Origin: Indioceanicola profundi
Lineage (GTDB): Bacteria; Pseudomonadota; Alphaproteobacteria; Azospirillales; Azospirillaceae
NCBI RefSeq assembly: GCF_003568845.1
Contig: NZ_CP030127.1
Span: forward strand, 248,001 to 312,000
Reading direction: 5' to 3'
DNA: 64,000 nt
Shown here: positions 8,501 to 15,880 of the stretch, in pieces
How the letters are laid out: every line of letters begins with the position of its first letter
Numbering within the stretch: position 1 is the first letter of the stretch
Notes under the pieces: model-generated
Told to the model about the DNA's origin: nothing
What the model saw: the letters and a program-made list of their open reading frames with translations, nothing else
The model's database searches: none
Position numbers and translations under genes: made by a program

Positions 8501-11500
8501 GCCCAGTCCAGCCCGTTCCAGACCTGGAGCGTCTGGCCCGCATCGATATTCGCCCGGCCGGCGACCGTGCCGTTCAGGCTGTCGTTGATCAGCTGCAGCC
8601 GTGCGGTCTGGCCGGAGTTTCCGGTCAGGGTGAAGATGGCGTAGGGCGAGGCCTCGTTGACCATCGGGCTGCTGACGGTCAGGGTGCGGTCGTCGTCCAG
8701 CGCGGGATAGCCGGGGTGGTTGGTGGCAGTGGCCGTGCCGGTGCTGTTGTCCGCCAGATAGATGTCGCCCGTGCCGTCATCATAGATGCTGGCCGTGCCA
8801 TAGACGGCGCGGTTGGCGCTCATCCGCTTCACTTCGAGCGCAAAGGCCTCCTGCCCCTCGAAAACGGTGTCGTTGATGATGGCGGTGCGGACCAGCAGGG
8901 TGGTGCCGGCCATGGTGAGGTCGGTGTTCGGCGTATAGGCGACCCAGCTCGTGCCGTTGTGGTACTCAAGGCCGGGGCCGAAATCCGCCCCAGCCGTGGC
9001 CGTGCCGGCCACCAGCGCCAGCCGGACAACCTGCCCGGCATTGCCGGTGACGGTGAAGACGCCATAGGGCGATGCCTCATTCACCGCGATGTTGTTGACC
9101 GTGAGGGTGCGGTCATCATCCAGATAGGCGGGGTGCCCACCGTTATTTGGGTTGTTGGCGGTGAAGCTCTGGTTGCCGGACAGGTAGATGGTACCGGTGC
9201 CGTCATCGACGATGCTGCCCGTGGCGCTGTATGCCCCGCCCGCCTTGTTCAGCGCGGTCAGGCGGATCGTCTCCTCCCCCTCCGCCAGATCGTCGCCCAG
9301 CACAGCCGCGCGGACCAGCAACGTACCGCCGCCCGGGATGGCCACCGCGGTGCCGGTATAGGCGACCCAGTTCGTGCCGTTGAAATATTCCAGGTTGGCG
9401 GACACGTCCAAGCCAAGGGTGGCGCGGCCTGCCCCCTCCCCGGTGCTCTCAAGCGCCAGCCGCACCTGCTGGCCCTCCGCCCCCTGCACCTGGAACAGGA
9501 TGTGGGGCGAGGCCTCGTTGACGCGCGTGCCGGTCACGGTCAGGGCGCGGTTGTCGGGGGCCACGACGATGTCGACGGCCGAGCTGTCCTGCAGCCCGGC
9601 GGCATCGCGGGTGGTGATGCGCACCACGTCGCGGCCGCTGAAGTCCTGCGCCCCCGCATAGGTCAGGGTCGCCAGCGCCGCGTTGATCTGGTCCTTTGTG
9701 CCGGTCAGGGTCACCGTGCCCGTGCCGGCATTCGCCGCCGCCGCCCCGTTCAGGTTCCCGAAGTTCAGCGTCCCGGCCTCCGCCGTCAGCACGACGGTGA
9801 GGGAGTCATCGTCCACATCGGCGACGGTGATGCCGGTGATGGTGGTGCTGCCGCCCTCCGCCACCGTGAACCCACCCGTCGTGACGGTGTTCACGGGCGC
9901 GTCATTGGCACCCTGGATCGTCACCGTCAGCGTGGCCGTCGCGGTCGCGCCCGCCAGATCGGTGACGGTGTACTGGAAGGTGTCCGTCTGCGTCTGCCCG
10001 GCGCCCAGCGCCTGGATCACAGGGTTGGAATTGTCCACGGTGTAGACGTAGCTGCCATTCGCCCCGATGCGCAGGCTGCCGTAGGTCCCATTGACGAGCG
10101 TGCCGTTGGCGGAGGTCGTGCCGCCGGTGACCGCCGTGGCGCCGATCAGGGAAACCCGAAGGACATCATCGGCATCGACATCGCGGTCGTTGGCAAGGAT
10201 GTTGCCGACCGGGTTGATGCCGGCTGTCGCGTTGCCGGTGCCCCCCGCCTCCACCGCGAAGGCCGTGTCGGCCGTTGCCACCGGCGCGTCGTTCGCACCG
10301 CGGATGGTGATGGTCAGGCTCGACGCGGCCGTGCCGTTGTCCGAGTTGGTGACGAAATAGGTAAAGGCCTCGGTCAGGGTGTCGGTCTCGGTGCGCAGCG
10401 CATCGACCGCCGGGTTGCTGTTGTCCAGCGTGTAGGTGTAGGTGCCATCGCTGCTGACGGTCAGGGTCCCGTACCGCCCCACGACGGGGGTGTTCGTCCC
10501 GACCACCACCGGATCGGCGGAGCCATTGGTGACCCGGGTAACATGAAGATTGGTGGTTCCACCCGGCGTCGTGTCGTTATCCAGCAAGCCGCCGACGACA
10601 GATGCAGTATTCTCGGTGATGTGGTCGGTGTCGGCGAGCGCCGTTGGATCCTTCGCCCCGGATCCCAGCACCGTCACGAACAACGTCGCCGTGGAGGTGG
10701 CGCCCGCCGCATCCCGCATCGTGTACTGGAACGACTCAACCGCGGACTGCCCAAACGACAGGTTCGGGTTGTCGGTCGCCGGCGTGTAGACGTAGCTGCC
10801 GTTGGCATTCAGAAGCAGCGTGCCGTGAGCACCATTCAGCGTTACCGAGGTCTGGCTGCCTGAAAAGGTGAGGCTGGAACCGTTAAGCTTCTGCGCAGCT
10901 GCAAGTGTGATCTGCGTCACCACGCCGTTCGTCAGCTGAACGTTGTTGACCGTGGTGGAGAACTGGACACCATCCGCATTGAGGCCCGAGACGGTCATCC
11001 CAGCGGAAATCGTGCCGGCTGGTGCGGTTATGTTGATGGTGGTTGACGCCGGCGCGCTCACCGACTGGAACGCTGCAACACCGTAATTGCCGCCACTCAC
11101 CTGGTTGGAGAAGCCGAAGTGCGTGTTGGGCTCGATCCCGACGAAGGCCAGGGAATGGCTGACGGTCAGCACCCCTCCAGTGTTCGAGCCGACGGTGACC
11201 GGTTGCCCGTTGTAGAAGACCTGGGCGCCCCTCGCTCCGTTCGAGTCGAAGAATACCAAGTGGCCTGCGCTGATGAAGTTGAGGTTCCCGCCGGTCGGGT
11301 GCGTAAAGGTGACGGTGGTGGCCCCCGCCGATGAGCCCGTTGCTGTCGCACCGAATTGCAGGGTCTTCGTGTCCCCAGCATCCACATCCGTGTCGTTGCC
11401 CAGCACGTTGCCGGTGGCATCGAAGCCGGTGACAGCTCCGGTCCCGGTCGTGGTTTCCTTGGCGACATTGTAGTCGTTGTCGGCGACCGGCCCGTCGTTG

Positions 11501-13890
11501 GCGCCGCGGATGGTGATGCTGAGCGTGCTGCTGGCGGCAAGTGCTGCGTTGGCGGCGGAATAGGTGAACACCTCGGTCAGGGTGTCGATCTGCGCGCGTA
11601 GCGCCTGCACGGCGGCATTGTTGTTGTCGATGACATAGGTGTAGGCGCCGCTGCTGTTCAGCGTCAGCGTGCCGTAGCGGCCGACCACCGTGAACACGCC
11701 GCCATTCTGGGTGCTGGAGCCCGCGCCCGTCACTGCGGTCACGGTCGGCGTGCCGCCGTCCGGATCGCTGTCGTTGGTCAGCACATTACCGGTGGCGTTG
11801 GTGCCAAGCGTGGTGTTGTTCGTGCCGCCGGCCTCATCCGCGATGCCGGTGTCGGGCGTCAGGACCGGGCGGTCCGGAACATTGACGACGTTGAAGGTGA
11901 TCGTCTTCGCGACAGGGTCGAGGTCGACACCACCGTTGGCCGTCCCGCCATCGTCCCGCACCTGGAAGGTGAAGCTGGCGTAACCGGTTCCGAACTGATT
12001 GGCCGCCGGGGTGAAGCGCAGCAGGCCCAACTGGGCCGCGGCGATCTGATCCCCCTGCGCGACCGCGACACCGTTCAGCGTCAGCGTGCCCGCGGTGGGA
12101 AGCGTGGTGATGCGGACGGAGTGGAAGCTGTTGCCCGGCATATCGTTCGCGTCCGTGGAGCCGAAGTCGCGGGCGCTGAACCGGTAGCTGGTATCCTCGT
12201 CCAGCGTGATCGTCTTGTCGGCGCCGCTGGGGGCGTCATTCACGGCAGTGATGCTGATCGACAGCGTGGCGGTGGCCGTGCCGCCGCGCGTATCCCCGAT
12301 CGTGTAGGTGACGGTGGGCACTGGGCCGGCATAGTTCGCGGCCGGCGTGAAGCTGTAGCTTCCATCTGCGGCCATCGTGAACTGGCCGACGCCCGTGATC
12401 GTCACGGGTTGGCCAACGGTGCCGGTGGTGCCGCCGAAGCTGAAGCCGGTGACGGCAAGGCTGTCGCCGTCCGGGTCGCTGTCGTTGATCAGCACATTGC
12501 CGGTGTTGCCCGTGCTGTCCTCCAGCACCGTGCGCACGTCGTTCCCGGCAACGGGCGCGCGGTTCGGCAGGATCAAGGCGTTCATCGCGCTGTCCACCCG
12601 GTCGGAGGAGCTGCCGATGAACTTGAAGGTCTGGCCGTTGGCCGTGCCCGCGCTGCCCAGTCCGTTGAAATGGGCCTGGTCCACGACAAGGATGTAGGCC
12701 CGGTTGTCGTTCGGATTCCGGTCGCCGTCGCGATTGCCGTCGGCGGCGGCCTTGTCCATGTCGGTGAAATCGGCGTCCGACCAGAAGTAGAAGCCACGGA
12801 CAACGCCGTTGACCTTGATGGGGCGGCTGATCCAGCCGAAATGCTCAACGCTGTTGATTGTGACCCGCGCCAGGACGTCGTTGCCGGAGAAGTTAGTGCT
12901 GGGTTGCATGTCCGTGATCGTCACGCTTCCCAGCGAGGTGCTGTAGAAGTAGTGGCGATTCTGCTCCTTCTCCGCCAGGAACGCGGTCCCGCCCGTATCC
13001 GGACCGGTGTAGACTTGATAGGCGTTGACGAAGGTCATCTTCGCCGTTTCAACGTTGTAGGCGACCCCGTCCAGTTGGATGACGGACCGATCATCCTCGA
13101 CAGCGATCCGGGCGCTCTCCACGAAGTTGACGCTGCGCCCGATCACGGCGTTCGCAAACGCTTCCCCCTCATCCCCCATCGTGTCGGCTTGAGGGTTTAG
13201 GAAGTGGTCAATCGCATGGCCATACTCCTCAATCAGGGTCAAGGTCAGCACCTGCGCGTCGGCTTGTGCCTGCCACCAGTCCGAATTGATGAAGATCGTC
13301 GGTGTGCCACCAGGGCCGTCCGCAGCGAAGGCGGCGAAAGTCCCGCCCATTGAGTCAGCGTCGACGAACTGAATCACTAAGTTGAACGTCCCATCTGCGA
13401 TCTGCTGGCACACCATCTCAGCTCGCGCGATCCAGTCGGCTGAGGGCTCGGACTGATTGCCTGGGAAGTTCTCAAACAATTTGAGGTGGCCGCTGACTCC
13501 TGCAAGGTATTTGGCGATCAGCTCCTCGACGCCTGGGCGGACAGTGTCGCGCAGGGCCTGCCAGTTGCCCAAGCCGGCATCTATGAGGGCAGTCTCCGTC
13601 CGCCCTGTCCCGCTTCGGTCATCCGGCCAGAGGACGCCTCCAACCTTTGTTCCCGCCAGCATGGGGGTGTTCTCCGCCTCATGCGTAGCCTGGGCGTCCT
13701 GTTCCGGCTGCAACGCCGGCTCTCCAGCAGGCAGGCGGGCCGCTCCCGAATCGGTCGACACTTCCAGTGCAGTCGCAACCAGGGCCGCATCGAACATGAT
13801 GCGGGGCTCCAGCGCCATGGCTGAGGCCGCGGTTCGCTGCCGCCGCTTGGAAGTGGAATGGGAAGCGGCGGTATCGGAACGGCGAGTCAT
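5572..13890 (-). CDS. Giant LEPR-motif adhesin with VCBS/cadherin-like repeats
   Basis: The product is 2772 residues from the ATG at 13890. There is no Sec signal; instead an N-terminal basic stretch leads into LEPRIMFDAA at residues 27-36, the hallmark of a family of large secreted/surface proteins. Next comes a domain of ~250 residues containing LIEEYGHAIDHF, resembling an HExxH zinc motif with the first His replaced by Glu. Many VCBS/cadherin-like repeats follow (units with NDAPV, NVLxNDxD, GxYxYT). Four ~130-residue repeats of the form VNEASPYAxFTxTGNxGQ come next, then a putative-Ig domain, a proline-rich linker, a second putative-Ig domain and an acidic C-terminus. The design fits a type I-secreted biofilm or contact adhesin. 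The TolC-type gene lies immediately downstream. Confidence 0.9.
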   Translation of the reverse strand: MTRRSDTAASHSTSKRRQRTAASAMALEPRIMFDAALVATALEVSTDSGAARLPAGEPALQPEQDAQATHEAENTPMLAGTKVGGVLWPDDRSGTGRTETALIDAGLGNWQALRDTVRPGVEELIAKYLAGVSGHLKLFENFPGNQSEPSADWIARAEMVCQQIADGTFNLVIQFVDADSMGGTFAAFAADGPGGTPTIFINSDWWQAQADAQVLTLTLIEEYGHAIDHFLNPQADTMGDEGEAFANAVIGRSVNFVESARIAVEDDRSVIQLDGVAYNVETAKMTFVNAYQVYTGPDTGGTAFLAEKEQNRHYFYSTSLGSVTITDMQPSTNFSGNDVLARVTINSVEHFGWISRPIKVNGVVRGFYFWSDADFTDMDKAAADGNRDGDRNPNDNRAYILVVDQAHFNGLGSAGTANGQTFKFIGSSSDRVDSAMNALILPNRAPVAGNDVRTVLEDSTGNTGNVLINDSDPDGDSLAVTGFSFGGTTGTVGQPVTITGVGQFTMAADGSYSFTPAANYAGPVPTVTYTIGDTRGGTATATLSISITAVNDAPSGADKTITLDEDTSYRFSARDFGSTDANDMPGNSFHSVRITTLPTAGTLTLNGVAVAQGDQIAAAQLGLLRFTPAANQFGTGYASFTFQVRDDGGTANGGVDLDPVAKTITFNVVNVPDRPVLTPDTGIADEAGGTNNTTLGTNATGNVLTNDSDPDGGTPTVTAVTGAGSSTQNGGVFTVVGRYGTLTLNSSGAYTYVIDNNNAAVQALRAQIDTLTEVFTYSAANAALAASSTLSITIRGANDGPVADNDYNVAKETTTGTGAVTGFDATGNVLGNDTDVDAGDTKTLQFGATATGSSAGATTVTFTHPTGGNLNFISAGHLVFFDSNGARGAQVFYNGQPVTVGSNTGGVLTVSHSLAFVGIEPNTHFGFSNQVSGGNYGVAAFQSVSAPASTTINITAPAGTISAGMTVSGLNADGVQFSTTVNNVQLTNGVVTQITLAAAQKLNGSSLTFSGSQTSVTLNGAHGTLLLNANGSYVYTPATDNPNLSFGQSAVESFQYTMRDAAGATSTATLFVTVLGSGAKDPTALADTDHITENTASVVGGLLDNDTTPGGTTNLHVTRVTNGSADPVVVGTNTPVVGRYGTLTVSSDGTYTYTLDNSNPAVDALRTETDTLTEAFTYFVTNSDNGTAASSLTITIRGANDAPVATADTAFAVEAGGTGNATAGINPVGNILANDRDVDADDVLRVSLIGATAVTGGTTSANGTLVNGTYGSLRIGANGSYVYTVDNSNPVIQALGAGQTQTDTFQYTVTDLAGATATATLTVTIQGANDAPVNTVTTGGFTVAEGGSTTITGITVADVDDDSLTVVLTAEAGTLNFGNLNGAAAANAGTGTVTLTGTKDQINAALATLTYAGAQDFSGRDVVRITTRDAAGLQDSSAVDIVVAPDNRALTVTGTRVNEASPHILFQVQGAEGQQVRLALESTGEGAGRATLGLDVSANLEYFNGTNWVAYTGTAVAIPGGGTLLVRAAVLGDDLAEGEETIRLTALNKAGGAYSATGSIVDDGTGTIYLSGNQSFTANNPNNGGHPAYLDDDRTLTVNNIAVNEASPYGVFTVTGNAGQVVRLALVAGTATAGADFGPGLEYHNGTSWVAYTPNTDLTMAGTTLLVRTAIINDTVFEGQEAFALEVKRMSANRAVYGTASIYDDGTGDIYLADNSTGTATATNHPGYPALDDDRTLTVSSPMVNEASPYAIFTLTGNSGQTARLQLINDSLNGTVAGRANIDAGQTLQVWNGLDWANYDEQAALPTFGADGKILVRVNIQAEQDTILEGAETFILRATLTGRTTSVDGTGTIQDDGTGAIFTAGNTTGIPNAPGDTSYPAYLDDDRSVSVNSITVNEASPYAVFTVTGNIGQVIRLALANGTAIIENGNGTIATDGTEDFGPGLEVRIGGAWVAYTPGTDLTLAGATLLVRTPIINDTANEGAETFSLTVTRAASGSSVSGTATIRDDGQGPIFLPGNTTGTPNAPEDPGYPPLDDDRPVTNTPPVLTVTGTTAAFEQASVAVAPDLVITDDSPTLATATVSIIGGFVPGQDELAFTNGPGMGNIAVKDYNAGLLTLESIGATATVAEWQAALRAVTYRNTSDTPTTADRTVSFTVNDGTFTSAAAHRTVTVAAVNDAPTITAPAGLTVTEDVASALTGISFADVDAGAGPVTVTLSVPAGTLAADSGSGVTVGGTATALTLTGTTASINAFITASRLTYTTPQDDTTNRTLTVSINDGGNIGGGGAKEATTTVTLMVTPVNDAPIPTGVTVPLIQGQIGQEMSFTLPGGLFTDIDAGDTLTLAVQNLPNGLSFNPTTGTISGRPLGSASGPQTITIIATDGAGASASKDVTMVIAPPPPPPVEPGPSVPPAEPVPAPPAEPAPAPVPVEPAPAPPAEPIPAPVPVEPVPVPPAEPVPAPVPVEPPAPQPVLPALPTLVSMLPAPPQAPPVMPPALPTAPPASPSAPIAVAAPVPPPPPDLGASVVVPITNGSSVVAVVSSASASRSTGAEVSTLMLAQNPPDTAVAARSSDNEAPRTTQLALPPGTFVSTDSTAQVSVTAGMADGSPLPDWIVFDPVTGTFAVTPPPGTEATLLIKVVARDNKGNSAEARFNIQVRRETTAAGREAAPGQGSAPQEPAPAQAPGPENDEAQPAPADGTDGPARDSRAGSEALPLEGKPPVSAAIRAASSEGWLADGLAFLDGLGLWAGATPAEAEEQAEPTGPVVDQQAA
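6494..6660. repeat. 51-bp tandem repeat encoding a Pro-rich linker
   Basis: Units starting at 6494, 6545 and 6596 are each 51 bp and nearly identical. A partial fourth starts at 6647. On the minus strand each encodes 17 residues rich in Pro, Val, Ala and Glu (pattern EPxPxPPAEPxPAPVPV). The repeat lies in the adhesin between two putative-Ig domains and probably acts as an extended spacer. In-register 51-bp slippage would change linker length without shifting the frame. Confidence 0.9.
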
Positions 13891-14240
13891 TTTATCTCGT
13901 CCATGGACGCAGGAGGCACGCCTTGGCGGTATCGAAAAACGCAGGCCTATACCAAGGTAACCTGCATTATCCCCACCCATATCTTCTTGGCTAGGGCTTT
14001 CGTGTGGATTTTAGCTAAATCGACAGGTTTCGTCTCCGAACTGCTACAGTCAGGCCGGACCCGATTTGGTCCGGACTATGCATCCAGGGCTGCTTGATCC
14101 GGCATGACGCGTGACTAGGGTTCCGAGCGCGTCATTTCGGCGGAGGATCGCCATGGAATGTTTGGGCATGGACCCTGTTCGGCCGCTGCGCTAAGCGTGG
14201 GCGGAGCTGCTACCTGTTTGCACAAGGTGAAAGGGCCGAC
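13891..14240. other. Divergent intergenic region between adhesin and M20 peptidase
   Basis: About 350 bp separate the leftward adhesin start (13890) from the rightward peptidase start (14241). It must carry both promoters. The part nearest the adhesin is less GC-rich than the flanking genes. I see no clear sigma-70 boxes or strong palindromes, apart from a short GGTAACC around 13957. Confidence 0.5.
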
Positions 14241-15623
14241 ATGTCCCATCTGGACCAAGTACTCGCTAAGATTGATGCGGACCTTGAAGTCTCGCTGAAC
14301 CGGCTGTTCCGGTGGCTGGAAGTGCCGTCCATCTCCACCGATCCCGCCTATAAGGACCATTGCCGTGCGGCGGGCCAGTGGCTTGCGGAGGAGCTGAAGA
14401 ACATCGGCATCGACGCCTCCTTGCGGGAAACAGGCGGACATCCGGCGGTCGTTGCCCATGCCAAGGGCGAGGGAAAGCTTCGTGCCCTGTTCTATGGCCA
14501 TTACGACGTGCAGCCAGTGGACCCGCTGGATCTCTGGGACAGGGCGCCCTTCGAGCCAAGCATCATCACGCTTCCCGACGGTCGCAAGGCCATCAGCGCC
14601 CGCGGCGCTGCGGACGACAAGGGCCAGGTGCTGACCTTTGTCGAGGCCTGCCGCGCCTGGAAGGCGGTGACGGGCTCACTGCCGATCAACATCACCTTCC
14701 TTGTGGAGGGCGCGGAGGAGGATGGGTCCAAGTTCCTGCCCGAATTCATCGAGGCCAACAAGGATGAGCTGAAGGCCGATGTCGCCCTGGTCTGCGACAC
14801 GAACATGTGGAATCAGGACACGCCGCAGATCACCTCCTCCCTGCGCGGCATGGTCTATGAGGAGGTGATCGTGCGCTGTGCCGACCGGGACCTGCACTCA
14901 GGCCAGTTCGGTGGCGCTGCGCGCAACCCGATCCACGTGCTCTCCAAGATCATCGCAGCCATCCACGACGAGAGCGGCCGCATCACCATCAAGGGCTTCT
15001 ATGACGGCGTGCCGGAAACCCCGCCGGAGGTACTGGAGCAGTGGAGGGGTCTCGGCCTCGGCGAGGCGGAATTCCTCGGCCCCATCGGGCTGAAGCATTC
15101 CGCGGGGGAGACAGATCGCATGCTCATCGAGCAGGTACAGTCCCGGCCGACCTGCGACGTGAACGGCATTATCGGCGGCTACACGGGCGAGGGCACCAAG
15201 ACGGTAATCGCTGCGGAGGCCCGGTGCAAAATCTCCTTCCGCCTCGTGGGCGATCAGGACCCGGAGAAGATTTCGGCCAACTTCCAGGCCTTCGTGCGCG
15301 AGCGCATTCCCGCCGATTGCTCGGTTGAGTTCATCAAGCACAAGGGTTCCCGCGCCCTCGCTCTGCCGCATGACTTCCCGGCCCTGGTGGCAGCAAGGTC
15401 GGCTCTCCGGGACGAGTGGGATAAGGACCCGATCGTCATCGGCTCCGGAGGTTCGATCCCGGTCGGCGGGGATTTCAAGCGCATCCTCGGTCTGGATACG
15501 CTCTTCGCCGGTTTCGGTCTCGATGACGACCGCATCCATTCACCGAATGAGAAGTACGATCTGAAGAGCTTCCACAAGGGCACCCGCTCCTGGGCCCGCA
15601 TTCTCGCGGCTCTGGCGGAATAG
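14241..15623 (+). CDS. M20-family metallopeptidase (dipeptidase-like)
   Basis: The 460-residue cytosolic hydrolase has the two-zinc active site of the M20 family. H87 and D89 lie in GHYDVQP, the bridging Asp in GAADDKGQ (D125/D126), and the catalytic Glu pair in EGAEEDGS (E159/E160). A dimerisation insert follows (HSGQFGGAARNP), and GSGGSIPV lies near the C-terminus. Length and motifs match M20 dipeptidases that cleave short peptides or N-acyl amino acids. The exact substrate cannot be read. The start is supported by AAAGGG upstream. It appears monocistronic, with a large hairpin 12 bp after the stop. Confidence 0.9.
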   Translation: MSHLDQVLAKIDADLEVSLNRLFRWLEVPSISTDPAYKDHCRAAGQWLAEELKNIGIDASLRETGGHPAVVAHAKGEGKLRALFYGHYDVQPVDPLDLWDRAPFEPSIITLPDGRKAISARGAADDKGQVLTFVEACRAWKAVTGSLPINITFLVEGAEEDGSKFLPEFIEANKDELKADVALVCDTNMWNQDTPQITSSLRGMVYEEVIVRCADRDLHSGQFGGAARNPIHVLSKIIAAIHDESGRITIKGFYDGVPETPPEVLEQWRGLGLGEAEFLGPIGLKHSAGETDRMLIEQVQSRPTCDVNGIIGGYTGEGTKTVIAAEARCKISFRLVGDQDPEKISANFQAFVRERIPADCSVEFIKHKGSRALALPHDFPALVAARSALRDEWDKDPIVIGSGGSIPVGGDFKRILGLDTLFAGFGLDDDRIHSPNEKYDLKSFHKGTRSWARILAALAE

Positions 15624-15634
15624 GGTGCGGCTCC

Positions 15635-15692
15635 GGCAGGCCGGCGCGCGCCGATCTCCCATCTTCAGAGGGATCTGTGGCGCCGGCCTGCC
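15635..15692 (+). terminator. Large GC-rich hairpin after the M20 peptidase
   Basis: A perfect 13-bp stem pairs 15635-15647 with 15680-15692 around a 32-nt loop. No T-run follows, so it may be a terminator or an RNA 3'-end stabiliser. Confidence 0.55.
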
Positions 15693-15821
15693 CTTCCGTA
15701 TGCCCGGAGCGGGTTGAGGCTCAGCGACGCTCCTTACTTTCGCGCAGACTTTGCAGGGGGGGCTTGCTTTCCGGTGCGGCGTCCGCACAGCCGTAATGGC
15801 TTGCGGGTACGTCAATTCTAT

Positions 15822-15840
15822 GCAAATGAGATGCGTTCTT
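15822..15840 (+). promoter_or_regulatory. Candidate Fur box upstream of the TonB receptor
   Basis: The 19-bp sequence GCAAATGAGATGCGTTCTT lies 41 bp before the receptor ATG. It resembles the left half of known proteobacterial Fur sites (GCAAATGAGAAT...) with a degenerate right half. Iron control of this receptor operon is expected for the family. Confidence 0.4.
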
Positions 15841-15880
15841 AATATCAAGGGGCGCCCGTCGAGGGTGCGGATGTGGAGCC

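Noticed and set aside
7858-10863. 1001-residue open frame on the + strand antisense to the adhesin
   Set aside because: High GC and repeated codon patterns keep the antisense frame open; the translation is low-complexity and matches no domain. The minus-strand protein has clear repeats and motifs.
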